Assembly: GCA_948585895.1 (NCBI GenBank)
Contig: CAPBNZ010000001.1
Coordinates: 1-19,591 of the forward strand
Direction: 5' to 3'
From: an uncultured Clostridia bacterium
GTDB taxonomy: Bacteria > Bacillota > Clostridia > TANB77 > CAG-508
Length of the DNA stretch: 19,591 nucleotides
Shown here: positions 6,613-16,906 of the stretch, one piece after another
Numbering within the stretch: the first letter of the stretch is position 1
Layout of the letters: each line of letters starts with the position of its first letter
Program-made: the position numbers and the translations under genes
The notes under the pieces: model-generated
Told to the model about the DNA's origin: nothing
The model's database searches: none
What the model saw: the letters and a program-made list of their open reading frames with translations, nothing else

Positions 6613-9600
6613 ATGTATTTAAAAAGACTAGAATTACAAGGATTCAAATCATTTGCAGACAAAACGGTATTAGAATTCAGACCAGGAATAACAGGAGTCA
6701 TTCGGACCAAATGGGTCTGGAAAAAGTAATATATCAGATGCCATTCGATGGATACTTGGAGAACAAAGTATGAAATCATTAAGAGGAACTAAATCCTTAG
6801 ATATTATATTTGCAGGAACACAAAACAGAAAATCGTTAGGATTTGCGGAAGCCTCTTTAATATTTGATAATTTAGATGGAGCTTTACCAATTGAATATAC
6901 AGAAGTAACTGTGACCAGGAAAATATATCGAAGTGGAGAAACAGGATATTTTATTAATAAAGTACCCTGTAGGTTAAAAGATGTATTGGAATTATTTATG
7001 GACACAGGAATTGGAAAAGATGGATATTCTATCATTGGACAAGGCAAAATTGATGAGATATTAAGTAACAAATCAGAAGATAGAAGGCATATTTTTGAAG
7101 AGGCAGCAGGGATTGTAAAATATAGAACAAGAAAAGCAGAAAGTGAAAAAAAATTAGAACATACAAAATTAAACTTACTTAGAATTAATGATATATTAGC
7201 AGAAATAGAAAGTAATATAGACCCATTAAAGATACAATCTGAAAAAGCAAAGAAATATTTAAATTTAAAAGAAGAACTAAAAAGTATAGAAATAGGATTA
7301 TTTTTATACAATATTGAGAAATATAGAACAAGTTTAGAAGAAATAGTAAAGGAGGAAGAAATCTATACTTCTCAATGTAAAGAAGAGGAAGAAAAGCTAG
7401 AGAGAATTAAACAATTAAAAGAGCAGCTAAAAATAGAGATAGATAACATAACCAATCAAATAGAAGAAATGTCAAACGTAGGGTTTGCTAGTCAAAAAGA
7501 AATTGAGATGCTAAATTCCGATATCAATGTAGCCAATACTAGAATTCATAATAATAAAGAAAACAAAGAACGATTTGAAAAAGAAATAGAAGAAGCAAAG
7601 CAAAGAAAACAAGAATTAGAAGAAGAAAAGAAACAAAAAGAACAAAAGAGAGCAAATTTAAAACAAAATAAAGAGAAATTTGAAAGAGAATTACAAGAAA
7701 AAGAAGAAGAACTTGCTAAAATAACACAAAAATTATCTAGTAAAGAGCTAGAAATAGAATCCTATAAAGTACAAGTAGAAAAAAACACAGACAAAAAGTA
7801 TGAATTACAAGCAGAAAGTCACACACAAGATATCAATTATGAAAATGACCAAAAAAGGCAAAATCAAATTAAAAGTGAAATAGCTAATTATATTTCAGAA
7901 TTAGATAGTACAAGGCTTAAAAAAGAAGAAATAGCCAAAGAATTTTATGAAATTGAGAGTAAAAGAAATAAAATTGTAAAATCAATTGAAGAAATCAATT
8001 GTATAAGAGAAGAAGCAGATAAGAAAATGCACAATTATCAAAATAACATAAATAGCTATCAAAGTGAAATGAGAATAAAAGAATCAAAATTAAAATTTCT
8101 AATGGAAACAGAAAAAGAGAAAGAAGGCTATATTAAAAGTGTAAAATCACTTTTAAAAGATTGTGAATCTATAAAAGAGCTAGGAAAAGGAATGCATGGT
8201 GTATTAGCAAATGTAATGGAAGTACCAGAAGAATACCAAACAGCAATTGAAATGTGCTTAGGAGCAAGCTTACAGAACATTGTAACTGACACAGAAGCAG
8301 ATGCCAAAAAATTAGTGGAGCATTTAAGAAAAAACAATTTGGGAAGAGCTTCTTTTTTACCAATTGCATCTGTTAAAGGAAAAAAATTAGAAAAAATAAA
8401 AGCACAGGAAAAAGGTTTTATTGGTATTGCGTCTGACTTAATCAAATGTGACAAGCAATATGAACAAATTATCATTAGTTTATTAGGAAGAACTGTAATT
8501 GTAGATAACATGGATACAGCCATTAAAGTAGCCAAACAAAACCATTATTCGTTCCGTATTATAACAATAGGAGGGGATGTTATCAATTCATCTGGTAGTA
8601 TCACAGGCGGTTCTGTTGCAAAGAAAACAGTTAATATTCTAGGAAGAGGAAGAGAAATCGAAAAACTAGAAAAGGAAATTCAAGACTTAAAAATAAAAAT
8701 CCAAAAATTGGAGAAAGAGAAACAAGAATATGAAGAATCCATACAAGACACGTTAGAAGATGCTACTAGCCTAGAAAAAGAATTGCAAGAAATAGACATT
8801 ACCTATGCAACCGAAAAACAGAAAGTAGTTGCTATTGACGAAAATATTGTTAGAATGGAAGCAAGACGAGATAGATTGAAAGAAGAACAAGAAAGCTTAG
8901 AGAAACAAAAGCATCAAGCAATAGAAAACAAAAAAAATATCAATCAGCAAATACAAGAATTAACAGAAGAAACCGAAAAGCTAACCAAAATCATTTCAGA
9001 ATTTGCCAAATTAAATAAAGATAACCAAAAACAGGTGGATGATTTAAACTTTGATATTACAAACTTAAAAATATCAGTATCTTCTTTTGATGAAAGTGAA
9101 TCTTCTATTGAAGAAATTCAAGAAAGAATTGAGATTGAAATGGGAAATGCGAATAAAAGCATTGAAAATAAAAAACATCAAATTGAACAAATTATACAAG
9201 ATAATGTTGAATTAGAACAATCTATTCAAGAAATCAATGAAAAAATAGATAAAATCAAACAAGAAGTAGAAAATAGTGGAGCTAGAATTGAAGAATGGAA
9301 GCAAATAAGGATAGAGAAAAATCAAAAACTAGCAAAACAAGAAGAAGAAATAGTAAACAAATTTAATATCATAGAAGACCTAAAGGCTCAAATTGTAAAA
9401 GTAGATGTTAAAAAGACAAAATTAGAAGATGATATCAATCACATCATTAACAAAATGTGGGAAGAATATGAATTGACACCCAATACAGTAGGTGAATATA
9501 AAAAGCCAGAAAATATAGCCTTAACTCAAAAGAAAGTAAATCGTTTAAGGACAGAATTAAAAGAATTAGGAAGTGTTAATGTAGATTCTATTGAAGAATA

Positions 9601-10159
9601 TAAAACCATCAAAGAAAGATATGACTTCATGTGTGAACAAAGAGTGGATTTGGAAGATACAATGAGTAAACTAAGAAATGTCATTGCTGACATGACAAAA
9701 ACAATGAAAGAGCAATTTAAGGCACAATTTGAGATTATCAACAAAAATTTTGAAGAAGTGTTCAAAGAGCTATTTGGTGGTGGAAATGCTTCTTTAAAAT
9801 TAGAAGATGAAGAAAATATCTTAGAATGTGGCATAGACATAACAGTACAACCGCCAGGAAAGAAATTGCAAAATATGATGTTATTATCTGGTGGCGAAAA
9901 GGCTTTTACAGCAATTGCATTATTGTTTGCTATCTTAAAAATTAATCCAGCACCATTTTGTGTATTAGATGAAATCGAAGCAGCATTAGATGATGTAAAT
10001 GTATATCGATTTGCTGAATATTTAAAGAAATTTTCAAAAGAAACACAGTTTTTAGTAATAACACATAGAAAGGGAACAATGGAAGCAGCAGATACAGTAT
10101 ATGGTGTAACTATGGAGGAAAATGGCATTTCAAAATTGTTATCGATGAAACTTGCCTAA
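6613..10159 (+). CDS. smc: Chromosome segregation ATPase SMC, +1 shift at CGG
   Basis: Condensin-type ATPase that organises and segregates chromosomes with ScpA and ScpB. ATG 6613 (AGGTGATAATAA upstream) begins MYLKRLELQGFKSFADKT, the classic SMC N-terminus. Codon 31 is CGG (6703-6705), and in zero frame a stop follows at 6727-6729 after 38 residues. Skipping C6703 gives GVIGPNGSGKSNISDAIRW, a perfect Walker A region, and a 1181-aa protein of normal length. Long coiled coils flank a hinge at about 526-666 (GMHGVLANV to SSGSITGG). The C-terminal head has signature LSGGEKA near 1091 and Walker B CVLDEIEAALDD near 1115-1127. Full-length SMC is important for growth in Firmicutes, so this gene is unlikely to be a pseudogene. 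Confidence 0.95.
6700..6706 (+). promoter_or_regulatory. Putative +1 frameshift site ATT CGG A (smc)
   Basis: GTC ATT CGG ACC becomes GTC ATT (C) GGA CCA. The glycine decoded is the first residue of the Walker A motif GPNGSGKS, so the needed frame is certain on both sides. Confidence 0.85.
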
Positions 10160-10197
10160 GTGTGAAGTAACGTTGAGAGGTTTTTAGAGATAGCTAG

Positions 10198-10237
10198 TAA
10201 TTAAGGTGAAAAATGAAAAAGTTTTTCACCTTAATTA
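10198..10237. terminator. Hairpin between convergent smc and ytaF
   Basis: A 16-bp perfect stem (10198-10213 with 10222-10237) surrounds an 8-base loop. A/T runs are inside the stem ends, so it could stop transcription from both sides. It lies about 40 bases after smc and just before the end of the convergent gene. Confidence 0.6.
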
Positions 10238-10249
10238 AACTAGAAAAAT

Positions 10250-10921
10250 TTAAATGATAGTAAATCGAAGCATTCCTATTAAAATAAGTAGAATGCCAGA
10301 AATAATAGACCAAATGTTATCTGGCCAAGGAGTTAAATTGTGTAGTTTTTTTCCTATTCTATTTCCAAAATTCAGAAAAATAAGTTGAAAAACAGAAATA
10401 AACAAAGGAAAAAGAAAAGAATTAATACCAATAATACTACCACAAGCACCAATACAAAAGCAATCCAGAGAAAGAGCAAAGCCTAAAAAGAAAGCTTCTT
10501 TACCGTCAATTGAATTAGAACAGTCTAAGTCTGATGAGGTAGGATTTTTAATTATTTTAATCGTAATACCTAAGAAATCAATAAAAAAGCTATAAATTTT
10601 TTCTTCTCCTGTATCAATTAGATTAGAAGAAAAGCCTTTTGATTCTAAGTTTATTTTATCTTTACGAATTGCCTGAAAACATACAAAAATTCCCATACCA
10701 ATTAAAATTACATTTCCTATTAGTTTGGTAGCAAAATCAGAAAAAATGTTTTTTAAAATGTCACCAAACCAAACAGCTAAAACCGATATTAAAAAGGAAA
10801 TAAAAAACAAAACAACTTTTCCTATGTTGGAAATTCTGGTATTTTTAATTCCATATGTAATTCCAATGCCAAGAGAATCGATGCTACTAGAAAGTGCTAA
10901 GAACAACGAATTAATTAACAT
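10250..10921 (-). CDS. ytaF: Sporulation membrane protein YtaF (MntP-related)
   Basis: A 223-aa integral membrane protein with about six membrane segments. The paired repeats, each with a small-residue/aspartate signature, are visible: SSSIDSLGIGITYGIKN at the N-terminus and LGFALSLDCFCIGACGSIIG in the second half. The NPTSSDLDCSNSIDGKEAFF loop before the second repeat is typical of YtaF rather than MntP. The family is linked to sporulation in Bacillus and Clostridia and resembles the manganese exporter MntP, but its transported substrate is not established. ATG 10921 follows GGAGGTG on the minus strand. No in-frame CGG occurs. Confidence 0.85.
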   Translation of the reverse strand: MLINSLFLALSSSIDSLGIGITYGIKNTRISNIGKVVLFFISFLISVLAVWFGDILKNIFSDFATKLIGNVILIGMGIFVCFQAIRKDKINLESKGFSSNLIDTGEEKIYSFFIDFLGITIKIIKNPTSSDLDCSNSIDGKEAFFLGFALSLDCFCIGACGSIIGINSFLFPLFISVFQLIFLNFGNRIGKKLHNLTPWPDNIWSIISGILLILIGMLRFTII

Positions 10922-11114
10922 AAAAACACCTCCTGGATTATCATATGTCGAAAAAAGAAATTTGTTAAAATGTCATAAACAAAGTACAAGCCACATAGAA
11001 TTTACTGAAAGAGAAAAAGCGTGTCCTAATGTTGTAAATATAAAATATTTGAGGTTGTAAGCCTATAACATTTAGAGAAGCTTTTGACAAAACCATTACA
11101 AAGGAGAGAAAATT

Positions 11115-13743
11115 ATGTGGGAAACTTTAAGAAAAGAAGAAGTTTTAAAAAAGCTTGAAACAGATAGGAGAAATGGATTAACAAATGAAGAGGTCAAAAA
11201 AAGACAGCAAAAGTATGGTAAGAACAAATTAAAAGACAAGCCAAAAGAAAGCATTTTTATCAAATTTATAAAACAATTTAATGACTTTATGATTATTATT
11301 TTAATGATAGCTTCTATTGTTTCAGCAGTTGTTTCAAACATACAAGGAGAGAACGATTACATAGATTCTATCATTATTATTGCAATTGTAGTTCTAAATG
11401 CTATCATGGGGGTTGTGCAAGAAGCCAAAGCCGAAAAGTCAATAGAAGCTTTGCAAGAAATGGCACCACCAAAAGCCAAAGTAACAAGAAATGGAGTAAC
11501 CAATGAAGTAAATAGTGAAGAATTAGTACCAGGAGATATCATTATGTTAGAAGCAGGAAATTATGTGCCAGCAGATAGTAGAATTATAGAAAGTTTTAAT
11601 TTAAAAATAGAAGAATCTAGTTTAACAGGAGAAACAGAACCTGTTTTAAAAGAGGCAGATAAAATTTGTAAAACCAATATTGCAATTCGGGGATATGAAT
11701 AATATGGCATTTATGGCAAGTATTGTAGTAAATGGACATGGAAAAGCAATTGTAACAGAAACAGGAATGCAGACAAGAGTTGGGAAAATTGCTAACATGA
11801 TAATAGAAGACGAAGCACCAGAAACGCCAATTCAAAAAAGATTAGGGCAAGTAGGAAAAATATTGGGAATTATTTGTTTAGCTATCTGTTTGATTATTTT
11901 TGTTATAGGGCTTATCAAAAACATAGATCCAATTGAAATGTTTATGACTTCTGTAGGTTTAGCAGTAGCTGCTATACCAGAAGGATTACCAGCAATTGTA
12001 ACGATTATGCTATCTATTGGGGTTACCAAAATGGCAAAGAAAAATAGTATTATTAGAAAATTACCAGCAGTTGAAACTTTGGGAAGCTCTTCTGTTATCT
12101 GTTCAGACAAAACAGGAACGTTAACACAAAACAAAATGACAGTAGTTGAAGTTAACAGCAAAGATGCAAATTTTACAACAGAGCTTGCCTGTATGTGTAC
12201 AGATTGCGATATCTTATATGAAAATGGAAATACACAAGTAAATGGTGAACCAACTGAAGTAGCTATTGTTAATCAAGGATTAAGCCATGGAAAAAACAAA
12301 AATGAATTATATATGGCTATGCCAAGAGTAAATGAAATTCCATTTGATTCAAATCGAAAAATGATGACTACAATTCATCGAATTGGAAATAAATATAGAA
12401 TTATAACAAAAGGTGCACCAGATGTTTTATTAGAAAAATGCCAAAAGCAAATAAATGGAGCATTAGGACAGGCAACTATCCTAGAAAAAGCAAAAATTCA
12501 AAAAGAAAACGAGAAAATGGCACAAAAGGCATTAAGAGTCATAGCAGTAGGGTATAAAGATTTGGACTTTTTACCACAAAAAATAGATACCAATACAATA
12601 GAAAATAATTTGATTTTTGTGGGATTAATTGGTATGATAGACCCGCCAAGAGAAGGGGTAAAAGAAGCTGTTAAAACTTGCAAAAGAGCAGGTATCAAAA
12701 CTGTTATGATAACAGGAGACCATATAGCAACAGCAAAAGCAATAGCGAAAGAATTGAACATATTAAATTCGAATGATAAATCCATTACAGGTCAAGAATT
12801 AGATAAAATACCACAAAAGGAATTGGAAAGAAACATAGCAGATTATTCTGTATTTGCAAGAGTAACACCAGAGCATAAAGTAAGAATTGTCAAAGCATGG
12901 CAAAAGACAGGAGCGGTAGTTGCAATGACAGGAGATGGGGTAAACGATAGCCCTGCTTTAAAAAATGCAGACATCGGAATTGCTATGGGGAAAAATGGAA
13001 CTGATGTAGCAAAAAATGCAGCTGATATGATTTTGGCAGATGATAACTTTGTAACTATTGTAGAAGCAGTAAAACAAGGAAGAAATATTTACGATAATAT
13101 TAGAAAAGCAATTCATTTTTTAATTGCTACTAATATAGGAGAAATCGTAACCATATTTATGGGATTAGTGCTAGGATTAAAATCGCCATTATTAGCTATC
13201 CAATTATTATGGATTAATCTAGTAACAGATTCTTTGCCAGCAATTAGCCTTGGACTAGAGCCAGCAGACAAAGAGATTATGCATCGAAAACCAGTGGATA
13301 GTAGGAAGGGAATTTTTGCAGATGGTTTATGGAATAAGATTATAGTAGAAGGTATTATGATTGGCATGTTAACCTTAGTTGCCTTTAGTCTAGGAAATAA
13401 ATTTTTTGGGTTAGAAGTAGGAAGAACCATGGCATTTCTTTCTATGGGATTACTAGAACTTATCCACAGTTTTAACATAAAAAGTGAACAATCTATTTTT
13501 AAAATAGGAATTTTAGAAAATAAATTTCTAATAGGAAGCTTTATCCTAGGAACAATCGTCCAAATCTCAGTGGCGTTAATACCAGTTTTGGCTGAAATTT
13601 TCCAATTAGTTCCTTTAAATCAAACACAGTGGTTGATTACAATTATTATTTCATTTTTGCCGATACCAATTATGGAATTACAAAAAAAATTAAATGAAGT
13701 GAAATTTGGAACATCTACTTTTATAGTAAAGAAGCAAGCTTAG
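11115..13743 (+). CDS. Calcium-type P-type ATPase (P2A), +1 shift at CGG
   Basis: A membrane pump exporting cations, probably Ca2+, at the expense of ATP. ATG 11115 follows AAAGGAGAG. The N-terminal cation-ATPase domain is followed by the actuator loop SLTGET, the M4 ion-binding motif IPEGLPAIVT, the phosphorylation motif DKTGTLTQNKM, the hinge MTGDGVNDSPAL and M6 NLVTDSLPAI. Codon 192 is CGG (11688-11690), and in zero frame translation stops at 11702 after 195 residues. Skipping C11688 gives NIAIGDMNNMAFMAS, the conserved actuator-domain segment, and an 875-aa protein of the usual length for the LMCA1/YloB-like family. A second, different P-type ATPase follows and needs no shift. Confidence 0.9.
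11685..11691 (+). promoter_or_regulatory. Putative +1 frameshift site ATT CGG G (Ca-ATPase)
   Basis: GCA ATT CGG GGA becomes GCA ATT (C) GGG GAT. This is the only site of the five where the base after CGG is G. Both GGA and GGG can be read by a tRNA-Gly with anticodon UCC. Confidence 0.8.
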
Positions 13744-13756
13744 GCTTGCTCTTTTC
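13733..13756 (+). terminator. Terminator after the Ca-ATPase gene
   Basis: AGCAAGC (13733-13739) pairs with GCTTGCT (13744-13750) around TTAG, which contains the stop codon, followed by CTTTTC. The T-run is short, so termination may be partial. Confidence 0.6.
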
Positions 13757-13888
13757 TATATAACGGAAATACATTCTGCAGAAAATTTTTATATAGAATT
13801 TTCGCGAACGAATAAAGAGGCTGTTCTGGCATTTGGTTCTATAACATTGGCTGAATACAAATAGAATAAAAACTTAAGAATAAATTAA

Positions 13889-13917
13889 TTGACAGGATAG
13901 TAAGTGTATCATATAAT
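13889..13917 (+). promoter_or_regulatory. Consensus promoter of the second P-type ATPase gene
   Basis: TTGACA (13889-13894), a 17-base spacer and TATAAT (13912-13917): a full consensus sigmaA promoter 24 bases before the start codon. Confidence 0.8.
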
Positions 13918-13941
13918 TCCACATAAGGAAGGGAAGAAACA

Positions 13942-16302
13942 ATGGAACTAGAAGAAAAAATAGATAAAAAAGAGGGACTAACAGAACAACAAGTAAAACA
14001 AAGGCAAGAAGCAGGCTTAGTAAATTATGATACAACAGTACCAACTAAAAGTATCAAAAGAATATTGTTAGATAATTTTTTAACTCTATTTAACTTTCTA
14101 AACTTATTTTTAGGAATTGCCGTTTTTTTAGTTGGTTCTTATAAAAACATGCTATTTTTAGGAATTGTAATTATCAATACAGCTATTAGTAGTATACAAG
14201 AAATTCATTCTAAAAAAGTAGTAGACAAGCTTTCGATTATGGTTAGTAGGAAAGCAAGAGTGATTCGAAATGGGAAGAAGCAAGAAGTATCGATTCATGA
14301 ATTGGTACGAGATGACATCATAGAATTCAATACAGGAAATCAAATTGCAACAGATAGTATCATTTTAGAGGGAAAAGTGCAAGTAAATGAAGCCTTTATT
14401 ACAGGAGAGTCAGATAGTATTTATAAAAAAGAAGGAGATATGATTCTTTCAGGAAGTCATATCATTAGTGGGAAATGTATTGCAAAAGTAGAACACATAG
14501 GAGAAGAAAATTATACAGCAAAAATTTCAAAAGATGCAAAATATATTAAAAAAGTTAATTCAGAAATAATGAATTCTTTGAATAAAATTATAAAGTTTTT
14601 AACTTTTGCTATGATACCAATAGGAATGGCATTATTTTATACCCAATTAAATATTGAAGATACTAGCTTTCAAGATGCTGTAGTAAAAAGTGTGGCAGCT
14701 GTTATTGGAATGATACCAGAAGGATTAGTTCTTCTGACTAGTACAGTCCTTGCAGTAAGCATTATTAGACTTTCGAAATCTAAGGTTCTAGTACAAGAAT
14801 TATATTGTATTGAAACTTTAGCAAGAGTCGATACACTTTGTTTAGACAAAACAGGTACTCTAACAGAAGGGAATATGGAAGTTAGGGATTTTATCCCTAT
14901 AAGCAGAACGAAAGAAGAAATGAGTAATATATTATCCAATATAGCCCAATTTTCAGAAGACGAAAATGCTACAATGGAAGCGATTAGAAATAGATTTACT
15001 AAGATAGAAAGAGAATGGACACCAGTAAAAAAAATAGCCTTTTCTTCACAAACAAAATGGTCAGGTATTACCTTTCAAGAGGAAGGAACCTATTTATTAG
15101 GAGCACCTGAATTTGTATTAAAGGAGAGTTTTATAAAATATAGGGATAGAATACAAGAATATGCTAAAGATTATAGAGTATTGGTATTAGCCCATTCTAT
15201 CAAGGAGGCTAAAAATAATCAATTACCAGAAGAAATACAAATAATTGGCTATGTTTTATTATTAGACAAAATTCGAAAAGAAGCAAAACAAACACTTCAA
15301 TACTTTGATAAACAAGGGGTAGCCATTAAAATTATTTCTGGAGACAATCCAATTACTGTTTCCAAAATAGCAAAACAAGTGGGAGTAAAAAATTACAAAC
15401 AATACATAGATATGTCAACAATAGAAGAAAAAAAAGAAATAGAACAAATTGCATCTCAATATACAATTTTTGGAAGAGTATCACCAGCACAAAAAAGAAT
15501 TTTAGTAGAAGCCTTACAAAAGGAGGGAAAAACAGTTGCTATGACTGGTGATGGAGTCAATGACGTTTTAGCACTAAAAGCAGCAGATTGTAGTATTGCT
15601 ATGGCAAATGGAAGTGATGCAACAAAGTCAGTATCACAATTAATTTTATTAGATTCGAACTTTGCCTCTATGCCTAAAGTAGTAGCAGAAGGAAGAAGAA
15701 CGATTAATAATATGCAGCGTTCTGCTACACTATTTTTAATAAAAACCATATATTCTGGATTACTTGCGATTATGTTTTTAATGATGCAAGAGCAATATCC
15801 ATTTATGCCAATACAAATGAGTTTAATTAGTACAATAACCATAGGTTTACCATCTTTTATATTAGCATTAGAACCCAATAGAGAACGAATTCAGGGAGGA
15901 TTTTTACGAACGGTTATTAGGAGAGCTATACCAACTGGATTAGCAGTTGTCCTTAATATATTTGCAATTGCGTATTTGAATAAAAAAGAAGTCATTTCAC
16001 AAGAACAGTATTCAAGTTTATGTGTAATTAGCACAGGAATTTGTGGAATTTTATTGTTATTTACTTTAGTAAAAGCAAGAAAAAGTGAGAAGACAAAATT
16101 ACCAATTTCTATTTTTAGATTGTCATTAGCAATTATGGTTACTGCATTATTTACTTTAGGACTAACTGTTTTTGATTGGTGGTTTAATATTGTGCCACTT
16201 GTACCAATAGCAAAATTAATAATAAAGATAATCATGATTTCAATTATTAATTTCACAATATTAACGATTCTATTTAAAAAAATACTGGTTAAAGAGGAAT
16301 AA
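13942..16302 (+). CDS. P-type cation-translocating ATPase (CtpE/Exp7-like)
   Basis: A 786-aa integral membrane pump. ATG 13942 follows GGAAGGGAAG. The actuator motif is FITGESD, the M4 segment reads MIPEGLVLLTSTVLAVS, the phosphorylation site is LCLDKTGTLTEGNM, and the hinge is MTGDGVNDVLALKAAD. The PEGLVLLTS segment and shortened nucleotide-binding domain match the CtpE/Exp7 group, for which calcium transport has been reported in some members; the ion here is uncertain. The C-terminus has several additional membrane segments. Unlike its upstream neighbour it contains no CGG codon and is one uninterrupted frame. Its own strong promoter indicates separate control despite the shared orientation. 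Confidence 0.85.
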   Translation: MELEEKIDKKEGLTEQQVKQRQEAGLVNYDTTVPTKSIKRILLDNFLTLFNFLNLFLGIAVFLVGSYKNMLFLGIVIINTAISSIQEIHSKKVVDKLSIMVSRKARVIRNGKKQEVSIHELVRDDIIEFNTGNQIATDSIILEGKVQVNEAFITGESDSIYKKEGDMILSGSHIISGKCIAKVEHIGEENYTAKISKDAKYIKKVNSEIMNSLNKIIKFLTFAMIPIGMALFYTQLNIEDTSFQDAVVKSVAAVIGMIPEGLVLLTSTVLAVSIIRLSKSKVLVQELYCIETLARVDTLCLDKTGTLTEGNMEVRDFIPISRTKEEMSNILSNIAQFSEDENATMEAIRNRFTKIEREWTPVKKIAFSSQTKWSGITFQEEGTYLLGAPEFVLKESFIKYRDRIQEYAKDYRVLVLAHSIKEAKNNQLPEEIQIIGYVLLLDKIRKEAKQTLQYFDKQGVAIKIISGDNPITVSKIAKQVGVKNYKQYIDMSTIEEKKEIEQIASQYTIFGRVSPAQKRILVEALQKEGKTVAMTGDGVNDVLALKAADCSIAMANGSDATKSVSQLILLDSNFASMPKVVAEGRRTINNMQRSATLFLIKTIYSGLLAIMFLMMQEQYPFMPIQMSLISTITIGLPSFILALEPNRERIQGGFLRTVIRRAIPTGLAVVLNIFAIAYLNKKEVISQEQYSSLCVISTGICGILLLFTLVKARKSEKTKLPISIFRLSLAIMVTALFTLGLTVFDWWFNIVPLVPIAKLIIKIIMISIINFTILTILFKKILVKEE

Positions 16303-16313
16303 GAAGGTTTTAG

Positions 16314-16332
16314 ATAGCATTTTAAATGCTAT
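16314..16332 (+). terminator. Weak hairpin between ATPase gene and ispF
   Basis: ATAGCATT and AATGCTAT form an 8-bp stem with a 3-base loop. No T-run follows, so termination is uncertain. Confidence 0.3.
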
Positions 16333-16348
16333 GCATATCATATCATTC

Positions 16349-16377
16349 TTGCAAGAAAAATAAAAGCATGATAAAAT
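16349..16377 (+). promoter_or_regulatory. Promoter of the ispF-ispE-ispD operon
   Basis: TTGCAA (16349-16354), 17 bases and TAAAAT (16372-16377), with a TG just before the -10 box (extended -10). The same layout recurs at 18460-18488 before rpsF. Confidence 0.6.
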
Positions 16378-16396
16378 AGGAGCTAGGAGGAGAACG

Positions 16397-16906
16397 ATGA
16401 AAGTAGCAATTGGTCAAGATAGTCATAAAATAGACGATAAGAATAAAGATAAAAAGTTAGTATTGGGAGGCATTGAATTCAAAGAAAATTATTCATTAGT
16501 AGCCAATAGTGATGGAGATGTTGTCTTACATGCAGTTACCAATGCCATTTCAGGTATTACCTGTAAAAACATATTAGGGAAAATTGCGGATGACATGTGT
16601 AAAAGAGGAATTACAGATAGTGAGGAATATTTAAAAGAAGCATTAAAATATTTAGAGGGACAAATTATACACTTGTCAATAGCTATTGAATGTCAAACGC
16701 CTAAAATAAATCCTAAAATAGAAGAAATGAGAAGAAATTTAGCAAGAATTTTAGAAATAAAAGAAAATTGTATAGGAATAACAGCTACTACAGGGGAAGG
16801 TTTAACAGAATTTGGAAAGGGAAATGGAATTAGTGCATTTGCTTGTCTTACAGTAGAAACGTTTCATCCCATAGAGAGAAAACACCTAAAGGGGGATGAA
16901 AATTAA
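16397..16906 (+). CDS. ispF: 2-C-methyl-D-erythritol 2,4-cyclodiphosphate synthase
   Basis: The MEP-pathway enzyme closing the cyclic diphosphate ring, working after IspD and IspE. The 169-aa length is slightly above the usual 155-160. ATG 16397 follows AGGAGGAG. Metal-ligand residues are in place: Asp8 and His10 (GQDSH) and His45 (VVLHAVTNA). The C-terminal TTGEGLTEFGKGNGISAFA motif is clear. The sequence is divergent: the usual HAxTDA is HAVTNA, and the NvD strand before the PK motif is replaced by HLSIAIECQTPK. It may still be active, but this is a divergent branch. The end overlaps the ATG proposed for ispE by 11 bases. Confidence 0.85.
   Translation: MKVAIGQDSHKIDDKNKDKKLVLGGIEFKENYSLVANSDGDVVLHAVTNAISGITCKNILGKIADDMCKRGITDSEEYLKEALKYLEGQIIHLSIAIECQTPKINPKIEEMRRNLARILEIKENCIGITATTGEGLTEFGKGNGISAFACLTVETFHPIERKHLKGDEN

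Noticed and set aside
10940..10968. Promoter for ytaF (minus strand TTAACA, 17 bases, TATGAT)
   Set aside because: Well spaced, but the transcript would start at the ribosome binding site itself, so I do not list it as supported.
8128..16256. Long minus-strand frames opposite smc and the ATPase genes
   Set aside because: They are shadows of strongly supported plus-strand genes, with no ribosome binding sites or recognisable motifs.
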